DNA from: JBEKZQ01 sp049509675
GTDB lineage: Bacteria > Planctomycetota > Planctomycetia > Pirellulales > Thermoguttaceae
Length of the DNA: 20,629 nucleotides
Assembly: GCA_049509675.1 (NCBI GenBank)
Contig: JBEKZQ010000252.1
Span: 1-20,629 of the forward strand
Reading direction: 5' to 3'
Part shown: piece by piece, positions 12,906 to 19,981 of the stretch
Position numbering within the stretch: position 1 is the stretch's first letter
How the letters are laid out: the number at the start of each line of letters is the position of its first letter
Position numbers and translations under genes: made by a program
Notes under the pieces: model-generated
Database searches by the model: none
What the model saw: only the letters and a program-made list of their open reading frames with translations
Told to the model about the DNA's origin: nothing

Positions 12906-15260
12906 CTACGGCTCGATCAAGTACGCCTGATTGTCGAGGTTCAGCAGCACCGGTTCGTCGAAGACCAGGTACTGGGCCAAGGTGCGGCCGTGCCGCCGGG
13001 CTAGATCGAAATACTCGCGGCTGAATTGCTTGATCCGCTGCGGGTGGACCTCCTGAGCCTTGCTCACTTGGGAATCGACCCACTGGCCGTTGCGGCGGAA
13101 GAAGGTGCGATTGCCGAGATTGCGGACGTTCCGATCCGCCGCCTCGGCCTCCTTGGCGACGTCCCCACCGACGACACTCAATTCGCTCAGGCTGTCGGCA
13201 GCGAGTGCGGCGCCGCCGTAGGCCGAGCCGTTGCTTGAGCCGGCCGCCCGGCTGCTGTCCTGGGCGCGCGACATGAACCGGGCCGGGCCGCTGGCCGCCG
13301 GGGCCTGGGCCGCCCGCTGCATCTGGCCCTTGAAGTCGCGCTGGGCCACGCCGCCCACCCCATCCGTCATGCTCAGCGCGTCCAGCCGCCGCTCGGCCGT
13401 GCGCATGTTGAACGTCAGGTCGTGCGGGTTGGCCCCGTCGTCGGCCATGAACGACGTGTAAGGAGTGAGGATCCCGTGCCGGGTGGACAATTCGACCAGT
13501 TCCTTCACCAGTTCCTCGTTCTTGCCTTTGAGGTCCAGTTCGTCGAGGATCTCGCCCACGCGGCGGACGGCCCACAGCTTTTCGATGAAGGCGTAGGACT
13601 CGTCGTTGCTCTTCTCGACCAGCGTGGCGGGGAAATCGAATTTCTCGATCTGTCCGGCCACCGAGCCCTTCACGACCACCTTGGCCGTGCCCGGCTTGCG
13701 GTATCTTCCCACCAACACCAACTGCTCGCCGGAGAACAGATCGAACGAGTCCTTGGGATAGATGCGGTTGACCGGGTTGCCCTCCTCGGTGCGGACCTCG
13801 TCGAGATGGAAACTGATATCCACGCCCGTCAACACGGGCGCTTCGATGCGGCCGTAGAGCTTGCCCACGCGGTCCTCGATGTCTTCGTTGGGCCGCACGA
13901 AATCGCTTTGGCCGAAACCTGTGCGGGCCAGCTTGTCCAGCAGCCGGCTATTGACGTCGTAGCCCACGCCGAAGACGAAGATGCGGGCATGGACGCGGTT
14001 CTCGGCCTTGGCGTTGGCGATGATCTTCATCTCGTTGGTTTCGCCGTCGGTGGGGATGCCGTCGGTGAGGAAGATGACATAGTTGGGCCGGCTGGAGTCC
14101 TTGAGCTGGTCCAGGGCGGTCCGCAAGGCGCCGTCGATATTGGTGCTTCCGCCGGCATAAATGCCTTCCACGAAGCCGATGGCCGCCTTGCGGGTCTTGT
14201 CGTCGTATCGCTGCAACTCAGGCCGGAACGACTCGATCTCGCTGTCGTAGGCGATGATGTTGAACAGGTCGCCTTCGCGAAGATTGTTCAAGACGAATTT
14301 CAGGGCCGCCTTGACCTGATCGATCTTCTTGCCGCTCATGCTGCCCGAACGGTCGATCACGAACATGACCGTTTTCTTGGCCCGTTCCTGGTTGGCGGTC
14401 TTGATTTCCGGGCTGGCCAACAAGAGGAAGAAGCCGTCCTGCGCGTTGTCGGGCCGATAGCTCAACACCCGGGTGCTCACCTTGCCCCGGCCGATGTCGT
14501 AGAGCAGGCGGAAGTCGGACGTGGGGACCTCGTTCTTCGCCGTGTAACTGATCGTGGCGTGCCGGTCGTCGGGCCGCTTGATCTCGACCGCGTGCGAGGG
14601 GCTATACACATTCTTGATCTCCTCCTGGCTCTCGATGGTGAGGTGCATCTCGACCTTCTCGACCGGGTGGGAGGTGTATTTCGCCGTGCTCAGCGGGAAG
14701 AGGAAGTCGGTCATCCCTTCCTGCTTGCGGCAAAGCTGCGAATAGCGGAGCGTGACGCTGCGCCGGCCGCCCGGCGGCACCGGAAAAACGCTCGTCTGGA
14801 ACATGCCCGTGCCCATCCATTCCAACAAGGCCGGATCGCGGTTCTTCCGCACGATGTCCTCGTAGATCCGCCGGGCCTGCTTGGCGTCCATGAGCTTCGC
14901 CGGATACTCCCGGCCGTCGACCATCAAGGTCATGCGATCGATGGCCCCCTCATAGGGGAGGGGAAAAATGAAGGACACCTCCAGCGGCCGGCTCCCCGTA
15001 TTCACGAACGACTGCGACACCTGCACCTGCGCCACCTGGTCGACCAGCCGGGCATGGACTTCCAACTCGTCGATCTTGTAGGTGGCGGCCGGGGGTTCAA
15101 AGACCGGCGGGGTGGGGTGCGGATGCGGCCAGATAATGATCGGCCGCGGCAAGCGGACGTGTTGCTCCGGATCGATTACCACCAGTATCCCCTGGGCTAG
15201 GGCAACGGCGGGCGCCATCAGCATGCAAACTGCCATCCATCGAGTCATCTGCCGGACCAT
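12906..15260 (-). CDS. Secreted VIT and von Willebrand factor A domain protein
   Basis: This 784-residue protein has a signal peptide (1 to about 23, ending VALAQG). A VIT (vault/inter-alpha-trypsin) domain spans about 55-185 (YKIDELEVHARLVDQVAQVQ, FPLPYEGAIDRM). A vWA domain spans about 295-470 with a complete MIDAS: Asp303-x-Ser305-x-Ser307 in DRSGSMSG, Thr373 in GGSTNID, and Asp400 in FLTDGIPTDGE. A ~300-residue C-terminal region has a low-complexity Ala/Ser part around 670-700. The architecture is that of inter-alpha-trypsin inhibitor heavy chains and many planctomycete surface proteins, suggesting metal-dependent binding of an extracellular ligand. The start has AGGAG 8 nt upstream. It ends 3 bp from the convergent protease gene, leaving no room for a terminator. 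Confidence 0.9.
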   Translation of the reverse strand: MVRQMTRWMAVCMLMAPAVALAQGILVVIDPEQHVRLPRPIIIWPHPHPTPPVFEPPAATYKIDELEVHARLVDQVAQVQVSQSFVNTGSRPLEVSFIFPLPYEGAIDRMTLMVDGREYPAKLMDAKQARRIYEDIVRKNRDPALLEWMGTGMFQTSVFPVPPGGRRSVTLRYSQLCRKQEGMTDFLFPLSTAKYTSHPVEKVEMHLTIESQEEIKNVYSPSHAVEIKRPDDRHATISYTAKNEVPTSDFRLLYDIGRGKVSTRVLSYRPDNAQDGFFLLLASPEIKTANQERAKKTVMFVIDRSGSMSGKKIDQVKAALKFVLNNLREGDLFNIIAYDSEIESFRPELQRYDDKTRKAAIGFVEGIYAGGSTNIDGALRTALDQLKDSSRPNYVIFLTDGIPTDGETNEMKIIANAKAENRVHARIFVFGVGYDVNSRLLDKLARTGFGQSDFVRPNEDIEDRVGKLYGRIEAPVLTGVDISFHLDEVRTEEGNPVNRIYPKDSFDLFSGEQLVLVGRYRKPGTAKVVVKGSVAGQIEKFDFPATLVEKSNDESYAFIEKLWAVRRVGEILDELDLKGKNEELVKELVELSTRHGILTPYTSFMADDGANPHDLTFNMRTAERRLDALSMTDGVGGVAQRDFKGQMQRAAQAPAASGPARFMSRAQDSSRAAGSSNGSAYGGAALAADSLSELSVVGGDVAKEAEAADRNVRNLGNRTFFRRNGQWVDSQVSKAQEVHPQRIKQFSREYFDLARRHGRTLAQYLVFDEPVLLNLDNQAYLIEP

Positions 15261-15644
15261 GATCGCGTCTCCTGGAAAAGAACAAGGGGCATCCGTATGG
15301 AAATCCTACACCCCCATTATTAGACGAAGCAACTGGGAAAACGTTTCACGGTATTCCCGGAATTGGGTGGTTGGGGGGGTAGTTGGTTGGTGGGATCCCC
15401 CAGACGCCCGTCCGTCAGTTCCTCCCCTCTCCACTTCGCGGGGGAGGGGTTGGGGGTGAGAGGCTGTGAATCAAATGCGTTTCGGCCGCCTATTCGGTTA
15501 CGCGCGATCGCGAGACCGCTTTAGCCTGCTGCTCGCGGCCGGCCGCTGCGACGGTCACTTGATCTCAGGCAACTCAAGAGCGAAGGTATGGGACGGCCAT
15601 TCAGTTGAAGGGTTGAGATCGACGGCACCCCGCCGACACCTTGA
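15261..15644. other. Intergenic region with dispersed repeats, no gene
   Basis: 384 bp between the VIT/VWA gene (whose promoter should lie here) and the end of the RluA gene. It holds a G-rich tract (15365-15394) and a hairpin-forming CCTCCCC/GGGGAGG repeat (15421-15460). The part at 15465-15640 has open frames on both strands but no start signal or motif I can support. Confidence 0.5.
15421..15460. repeat. Dispersed hairpin repeat CCTCCCCTCTCC...GGGGGAGGGG
   Basis: CCTCCCC (15421) pairs with the GGGGAGG inside GGGGGAGGGG (15440-15449) around CTCCACTTCGCG, followed by TTGGGGGTGAGAGG. This is a repeat I know as widely dispersed in intergenic DNA of planctomycetes and several Proteobacteria. 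It may function as a terminator-like hairpin or be a non-autonomous REP-like element. Confidence 0.55.
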
Positions 15645-16319
15645 CTACGGGAGCACACCGAACCTCCGCCAGGCGGCCGGCGCCGGGGCCTCGAAAACCA
15701 GCGGCTCCCCGCCCACCGGATGTGCGATCACCAGCCGGCGGGCGTGCAGGGCAATGCCCGCCGCAAAGGGCCGGCGGCTGCCGTATTTCCGGTCGCCCAA
15801 CACCGGGTATCCACGATGCGCCAGTTGTAAACGGATTTGATGCTTGCGGCCGGTCTGGAGCTCCACTTCCAGCAGCGAGCCGTCAGCGAACTGGCCGAAA
15901 CGGCGGTAGGAGAGCCGCGCTTCTTTGGCCCCCGGGAAGGCCGGGCCCACGATGTGCATGCGACGATGCCGCTCATCCTGGCCGATCCAATCGACGCACC
16001 TGCCGGCCGCCGGCTCGATCCGCCCTTCGACCGCGGCCCAATAAAGCTTCTGCACTGCATGGCCGCGGAACTGGGCCGTCAGCCGGGCCGCCGCCTTGGA
16101 GGTCCGGGCCAGTAGTACGACCCCCGTCACCGGCGCATCGAGCCGGCTCATGATGCCCAGATAGACGTTGCCCGGCTTACGGTACTTTTCCTTCACATAC
16201 TCTTTGGCCAGGGTCAGCAACGTGAGCCGCTCGCCCGGCGTGCCCATCGTCGGCAGGGCGGCCGGCTTGTTGACGACCAACAAGTGGTTGTCTTCGTACA
16301 GTACTTCCAGCGAATTCAT
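15645..16319 (-). CDS. RluA-family pseudouridine synthase
   Basis: This 224-residue protein isomerises a uridine in rRNA or tRNA. Visible motifs are VLYEDNHLLVVNKPAALPT (motif I), SRLDAPVTGVVLLART with catalytic Asp61 (motif II), and LQTGRKHQIRLQLAHRGYPV followed by GDRKYGS (motif III). There is no S4 RNA-binding domain, so it belongs to the short RluA/TruC-like class and not to RluD with S4. SRLDAPVTG replaces the more usual HRLDxxTSG. ATG 16319 is the start because homology begins directly after it; a longer in-frame extension to 16427 has no homology. The exact target position cannot be told. Confidence 0.85.
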   Translation of the reverse strand: MNSLEVLYEDNHLLVVNKPAALPTMGTPGERLTLLTLAKEYVKEKYRKPGNVYLGIMSRLDAPVTGVVLLARTSKAAARLTAQFRGHAVQKLYWAAVEGRIEPAAGRCVDWIGQDERHRRMHIVGPAFPGAKEARLSYRRFGQFADGSLLEVELQTGRKHQIRLQLAHRGYPVLGDRKYGSRRPFAAGIALHARRLVIAHPVGGEPLVFEAPAPAAWRRFGVLP

Positions 16320-16600
16320 CAGATCTCGTGGACTGGTTTCTATTGCGGAAAAAGGAGCTGGTGCAAGCCACCGATGCGAAGCATTGCGGCCGTCAACCCA
16401 TCCTATCCCATTACCCTGCCGCAGCATACGCGGGCCGGGAAGAACGCGACCCTGGCGAACAGCAATCCCGTCTATTCTACCTATTCATCCCATCTTTATG
16501 ATCTGTATGAAGCCAGGGGGCGAGCGGTTCACAGCCGTGGGGGATTGACGGTGCGAACTTGAAGGTCTATCAATGAACAGAACGTCGGGAGGAAAGAGCA

Positions 16601-16900
16601 ATGGACATTCAGGAAGGCGATCGGGTGTTAGTGAACGTGGCCCCGTTCATCGGTTCTGTGCGGCGCCATAAGGAGTCCGTCCCGTGCCAAGTTCTGGCGG
16701 TTGAAGCGGCTCAGGTCCATGTCTGTCCGGAGCAACCTTATCGCGAGGTTTCGTTGTGGGTGGCGCGATCGTGGATTGAGCGGCAGGCGGAAGGAGCAGT
16801 CGCCGCGGGGCACGGTTCCCACGAACAACATGCCCGCAGCGGCCCGTATTCCGCCACGACGGACCACGCAAGACGCACGTTGACACTCTCCGTCGGCTGA
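16601..16900 (+). CDS. Small unrecognised protein upstream of the cyclase-like gene
   Basis: This 99-residue protein is preceded by a strong SD (GGGAGG, 8 nt before ATG 16601), so it is very probably translated. The N-terminal 60 residues look folded: GDRVLVNVAPFIGSVRRHKE, then PCQVLAVEAAQVHVC, then PYREVSLWVARSWIE, a small beta-barrel-like pattern of alternating hydrophobics. The last ~38 residues are low in hydrophobics and probably disordered. I recognise no named family. It ends 37 nt before the squalene-cyclase-like gene on the same strand, so the two may be cotranscribed. Confidence 0.6.
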   Translation: MDIQEGDRVLVNVAPFIGSVRRHKESVPCQVLAVEAAQVHVCPEQPYREVSLWVARSWIERQAEGAVAAGHGSHEQHARSGPYSATTDHARRTLTLSVG

Positions 16901-16937
16901 TAGGACCGCGCTTGCCGGCGAGCAGAACCAGCAAGCG

Positions 16938-18785
16938 ATGGCGATGATCAGTGCCGAATCACTCCTGGCCGCGTATCAAACATTGCGTCGCGAGTTGTTG
17001 GCCGAGCGCCGCCCGGAAGGCCATTGGGGCGGCGAGTTGTCGAGTTCCGCCTTATCGACCGCCGCGGCCGGCTGCGCGCTGGCCATTGTTGCCCGCCGCC
17101 TGCCCGATCAATCGCGCGCGGAAGCCTATCGGCAGGTGGCCGCGCGGGCGGCCGATTGGCTGGCCGGGTGCCAGAATGACGACGGCGGCTGGGGTGACAC
17201 CGACAAGAGCCGCTCGAACCTCGCCGCGACGATGCTGGCCCGTGCCGCTTTCTGTTTGTGCGGCGCGGACGAGCGGCATGGCGAGCGGCTGCGAAAGGCC
17301 GATCGCTACGTCGAAGATCAAGGCGGCGCGGGCTGCCTGCGGGAGCGCTGCGGCCAGGACCGCGCGATGGTCGCGTCAATCCTCGCCGCATCCGCCCTGG
17401 CCGGGCTGGTTCCGTGGCGCAAGGTGCCTCCGCTGGCGTTCCAGTGGACGTGTCTCCCGGCGGCCCTGCGCCGCTATTGCCGCGACTGGACCATCGGCTA
17501 CGCGCTGCCTGCACAGATCGCCATCGGCCAGGCGCGACTGTTTCATCGCCGGCCGTGGAATCCGCTGCTATGGTTGCTGCGCCGGCTGGCCGTGCCCAAG
17601 AGCACCAGAGTGCTCCAGGCGATGCAGGCGGCCGGCGGCGGCTTTTTCGAGACCGTGCCGTTGACGAGCTTCGTGGTGATGGGGCTGGCCGCGACGGGTC
17701 GGGCCGAGCACGACGTCGTCCGCCGCGGCGTCGCCTTCTTGCTGGACACGCTCCGCGCCGACGGCTCCTGGCCCATCGACACCGGACTGGCCGTCTGGAA
17801 CACCACGCTGGCGATCGACGCGCTGAGTGCGGCCAGCGGCGACGTCGGCGCTTTGGGCTGCCTGGACTGGCTCCTGGATCGCCAGGGACGCGAAACGCAG
17901 CCGCTCTTCGGCGCCGCACCGGGCGGTTGGGGACGGAGCGACGCGGCCGCCGCCGTGCCCGACGTCGACGGCACCGCCGCCGCGCTGCTGGCGTTGAAGG
18001 TGCTTTTGAACTCGGGTGGACCGGGCTCGCGACAACGCATCCATACCGCCGCCGCCGACGGCGTCGCCTGGCTGCTGGACATCCAAAACGCCGACGGAGG
18101 CTGGCCCACGTTCTGCCGCGGCAGCGGGACGTTGCCCGCCGATCGCAGCGGCCCGGAATTGACCGCCCACGCCTTGCGCGCGCTGGATGCCTGGCGGAAT
18201 TGGTTTCCCGAGAGTCGCATCGATGAGGCGGTCCGCGCGGGCCTGGACTATCTCGCCGCACAGCAGCGCCCCGACGGCAGTTGGCTGCCGCTGTGGTTCG
18301 GCAACGAGCATTACACGGACGATGAGAACCCGATTTACGGCACGGCCCGGGTCCTGCTGGCCTACCGCGACCTGGGGCTGATCCAAAGCGAGCCGGCCCA
18401 GCGGGGACTGCGCTGGCTGATTATCAACAGCGACCCGGGCGGGGGCTGGGGCGCGGGGCCCGGCGGCATGGGTGCGCCGCCGCCTGCCGGCGTTTCGAGC
18501 GTGGAAGAAACGGCCGTTGCCGTCGAGGCCCTGCTGGCCGCCCGCAACGATCCGGCCTGGAAGCCGGCGATCCAAGAAGGGCTGCAATGGTTGTTGACCG
18601 CGCTGGCGGCGCGCCGGCATCACGAAGCCGCCCCCATCGGTTTCTCCTTCGGCCGACTATGGTATTATGAAAGGATCTATCCCCTGGCTTTTGCCGTGGC
18701 GGCCCTGGGGCAGGCCATCCGCTCCGGGCAGCCGTTGGGCAATGAACATGAACCGGAGAACGGCCGGCGCGTTTCCCATGAGTAA
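16938..18785 (+). CDS. Squalene-hopene-cyclase-like repeat protein with altered DxDD motif
   Basis: This 615-residue protein is built of alpha-alpha barrel repeats with QW-type motifs: NDDGGWGDTDKS (about 80-91), RADGSWPIDTGLAVWNTTLA (273-292), NADGGWPTFCRG (384-395), RPDGSWLPLWFGNEH (444-458), and PGGGWGAGPGG (500-510). It belongs to the squalene-hopene/terpene cyclase superfamily that makes hopanoids. Where these enzymes carry the acidic DxDD that protonates squalene, this one reads PDVDGTAAALLAL (Asp342, Asp344, Gly345), so the fourth residue is lost. WLPLWFGNEH also replaces the hopene-cyclase GRWGVNY segment. It may be a non-canonical cyclase, a prenyltransferase-like binding protein, or inactive. 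ATG 16938 has a weak SD; no hopanoid genes flank it. Confidence 0.82.
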   Translation: MAMISAESLLAAYQTLRRELLAERRPEGHWGGELSSSALSTAAAGCALAIVARRLPDQSRAEAYRQVAARAADWLAGCQNDDGGWGDTDKSRSNLAATMLARAAFCLCGADERHGERLRKADRYVEDQGGAGCLRERCGQDRAMVASILAASALAGLVPWRKVPPLAFQWTCLPAALRRYCRDWTIGYALPAQIAIGQARLFHRRPWNPLLWLLRRLAVPKSTRVLQAMQAAGGGFFETVPLTSFVVMGLAATGRAEHDVVRRGVAFLLDTLRADGSWPIDTGLAVWNTTLAIDALSAASGDVGALGCLDWLLDRQGRETQPLFGAAPGGWGRSDAAAAVPDVDGTAAALLALKVLLNSGGPGSRQRIHTAAADGVAWLLDIQNADGGWPTFCRGSGTLPADRSGPELTAHALRALDAWRNWFPESRIDEAVRAGLDYLAAQQRPDGSWLPLWFGNEHYTDDENPIYGTARVLLAYRDLGLIQSEPAQRGLRWLIINSDPGGGWGAGPGGMGAPPPAGVSSVEETAVAVEALLAARNDPAWKPAIQEGLQWLLTALAARRHHEAAPIGFSFGRLWYYERIYPLAFAVAALGQAIRSGQPLGNEHEPENGRRVSHE

Positions 18786-18837
18786 CCTTTCACGGCGACT
18801 ATCCCCTTCGGCCGGGAAGGCAGCCGGAAGGAACCCG

Positions 18838-18892
18838 GTGAATCAATCATCGTGGGACGGATTGGCAATCCGTCCTACGCCGATTGATCAAC
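18838..18892. repeat. Near-perfect palindrome GGACGGATTG-G-CAATCCGTCC with extended stem
   Basis: GGACGGATTG and CAATCCGTCC flank a single G. The outer CGTG/TACG positions add four more pairs, one of them G-T, so 18851-18879 forms a 14-bp-arm palindrome. Beyond it AATCAATC and GATTGATC also pair imperfectly. It lies just after the cyclase-like gene and before the end of the M48 remnant. It could stop transcription from both sides; it also resembles dispersed 'GGACGGATT' palindromes common in planctomycete intergenic DNA. Confidence 0.7.
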
Positions 18893-18913
18893 TCATTCTC
18901 TTACGACGTGCGA

Positions 18914-19130
18914 TTAACCGCCACCGGTCGCGGCCGCCACGGGCGGCACGGGACACCCCAGCACGGCGGCGATGGCTCGCAGCAGTTCGCTTTCCTCCGG
19001 GGTCACCTTGCCGTCCGCGGCGATGCAGGCCGTTACGGCGGTGATGATCTCCTGCCAAGGCAAACATGACCAGCAGCCGCCTTGTCTGCCGCCGCGCGTG
19101 ATCCTGCCGGTCGAAGAAATCGGTTGTCAT
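18914..19130 (-). pseudogene. M48 metallopeptidase reduced to its N- and C-terminal ends
   Basis: ATG 19130 lies 17 nt after the LemA stop, the usual place for the M48 peptidase that accompanies LemA. The first 26 residues (MTTDFFDRQDHARRQTRR, then LLVMFALA) match the cytoplasmic start and first membrane segment of such proteases. At about 19050-19065 the sequence jumps, in a different frame, to LPWQEIITAVTACIAADGKV, then TPEESELLRAIAAVLGCPVP, ending at TAA 18914-18916. This matches the TerB-like C-terminal tail of the planctomycete LemA-linked M48 proteases. The whole middle, with HExxH and the membrane helices, is missing, so no functional protease can be made. Confidence 0.65.
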
Positions 19131-19147
19131 CGCATGTGCCGGCAGTT

Positions 19148-19747
19148 TCAGGTGAAGGAAACCTTGGGGGCTTCCCGCTCTGTGGATTGCTCGATCTCGA
19201 AGAGGTGCGCCTCCTGGAAGTTGAACATCGAGGCGACCACCGTCGTGGGAAACACCTCGCGCTGCGTGTTGTAGGCCATGACCGTGTCGTTATAGGCCTG
19301 CCGGGCGAAGGCGATCTTGTTCTCCGTGGCCGACAACTCCTCTTGCAGCGCGAGCATGTTCTGGTTGGCCTTCAGATCCGGGTAGGCTTCGGCCACGGCG
19401 AACAGCCGGCCCAAGGCGCCGGTAAGCTGGCCTTCCGCACCGCCCAGGGCCGTCATCGCCTCACGCTCGCCGGGACTGCGGGCCGCCTGCTGCCCGGCCG
19501 AATAGGCCGCGTTGCGGGCCTGGACCACCGCCTCCAGCGTCTCCCGCTCGTGCTTGATGTAGCCCTTGGCCACCTCGACGAGGTTCGGGATCAGGTCGTA
19601 CCGCCGCTTCAGTTGCACGTCGATCTGCGCGAAGGCGTTCTTGTAACGGTTCCGCAAGGTAACGAGGCGGTTGTACATGCCGACGACCGCAATCGCCAAC
19701 AACAGCACAATCGCCACCGAAACAATGGACATAAATGCAGCAGGCAT
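19148..19747 (-). CDS. lemA: LemA family membrane protein
   Basis: This 199-residue protein has one N-terminal membrane segment (about 7-24) followed by the LemA core: YNRLVTLRNRYKNAFAQIDV, then QLKRRYDLIPNLVEVAKGYI, and near the C-terminus YNDTVMAYNTQREVFPTTVV. LemA proteins sit in the membrane with a long helical-bundle domain outside it. They are commonly encoded next to an M48 protease or a TPM-domain protein; their biochemical role is unknown. The start at 19747 has AAAGG upstream, about 10 nt. Length is typical. Its usual partner gene follows directly but has been gutted by a deletion, so LemA here would work alone or with a copy elsewhere. Confidence 0.92.
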   Translation of the reverse strand: MPAAFMSIVSVAIVLLLAIAVVGMYNRLVTLRNRYKNAFAQIDVQLKRRYDLIPNLVEVAKGYIKHERETLEAVVQARNAAYSAGQQAARSPGEREAMTALGGAEGQLTGALGRLFAVAEAYPDLKANQNMLALQEELSATENKIAFARQAYNDTVMAYNTQREVFPTTVVASMFNFQEAHLFEIEQSTEREAPKVSFT

Positions 19748-19886
19748 GGAAAAGGCGCCTTTCTGTGTAGGAACGTTGCTCTCCGGGAAAGAACCGCCGG
19801 CCGGCCCACCACGCGTCGATGGACAAGCGGCGTCCCTATTCTAGCAAATTCTCCCGTGCAATAACACAACCTGACCGCAACTCGGT

Positions 19887-19915
19887 TGGACAACGTGCCG
19901 GCCGACAAGTAAACT
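19887..19915 (+). promoter_or_regulatory. Candidate sigma70-type promoter for the transglutaminase-like gene
   Basis: TGGACA (19887-19892, 5/6 of TTGACA) and TAAACT (19910-19915, 4/6 of TATAAT) are 17 bp apart, 66 bp before ATG 19982, in the divergent gap between LemA and the downstream gene. Planctomycete promoters are poorly defined, so this is only a candidate. Confidence 0.3.
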
Positions 19916-19981
19916 AAGCGGGTGTACGGTTCCGGGCGTATCCAAGCCGAGGTCATGTTGGTCCAAAGGAGAAGTGCTGCT

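Noticed and set aside
13422..15200. 592-codon open frame on the plus strand
   Set aside because: Antisense of the VIT/VWA gene; the product is a low-complexity Val/Asp/His-rich shadow, and the minus strand has a complete MIDAS and signal peptide.
16948..18261. 437-codon open frame on the minus strand
   Set aside because: Antisense of the cyclase-like gene. Its product is an Arg/Pro-rich shadow, typical of high-GC DNA.
18778..19044. Small plus-strand frame beginning ATGAGTAA inside the cyclase stop
   Set aside because: It reads through the palindrome and the antisense of the M48 remnant; the product is Arg-rich and has no motif.
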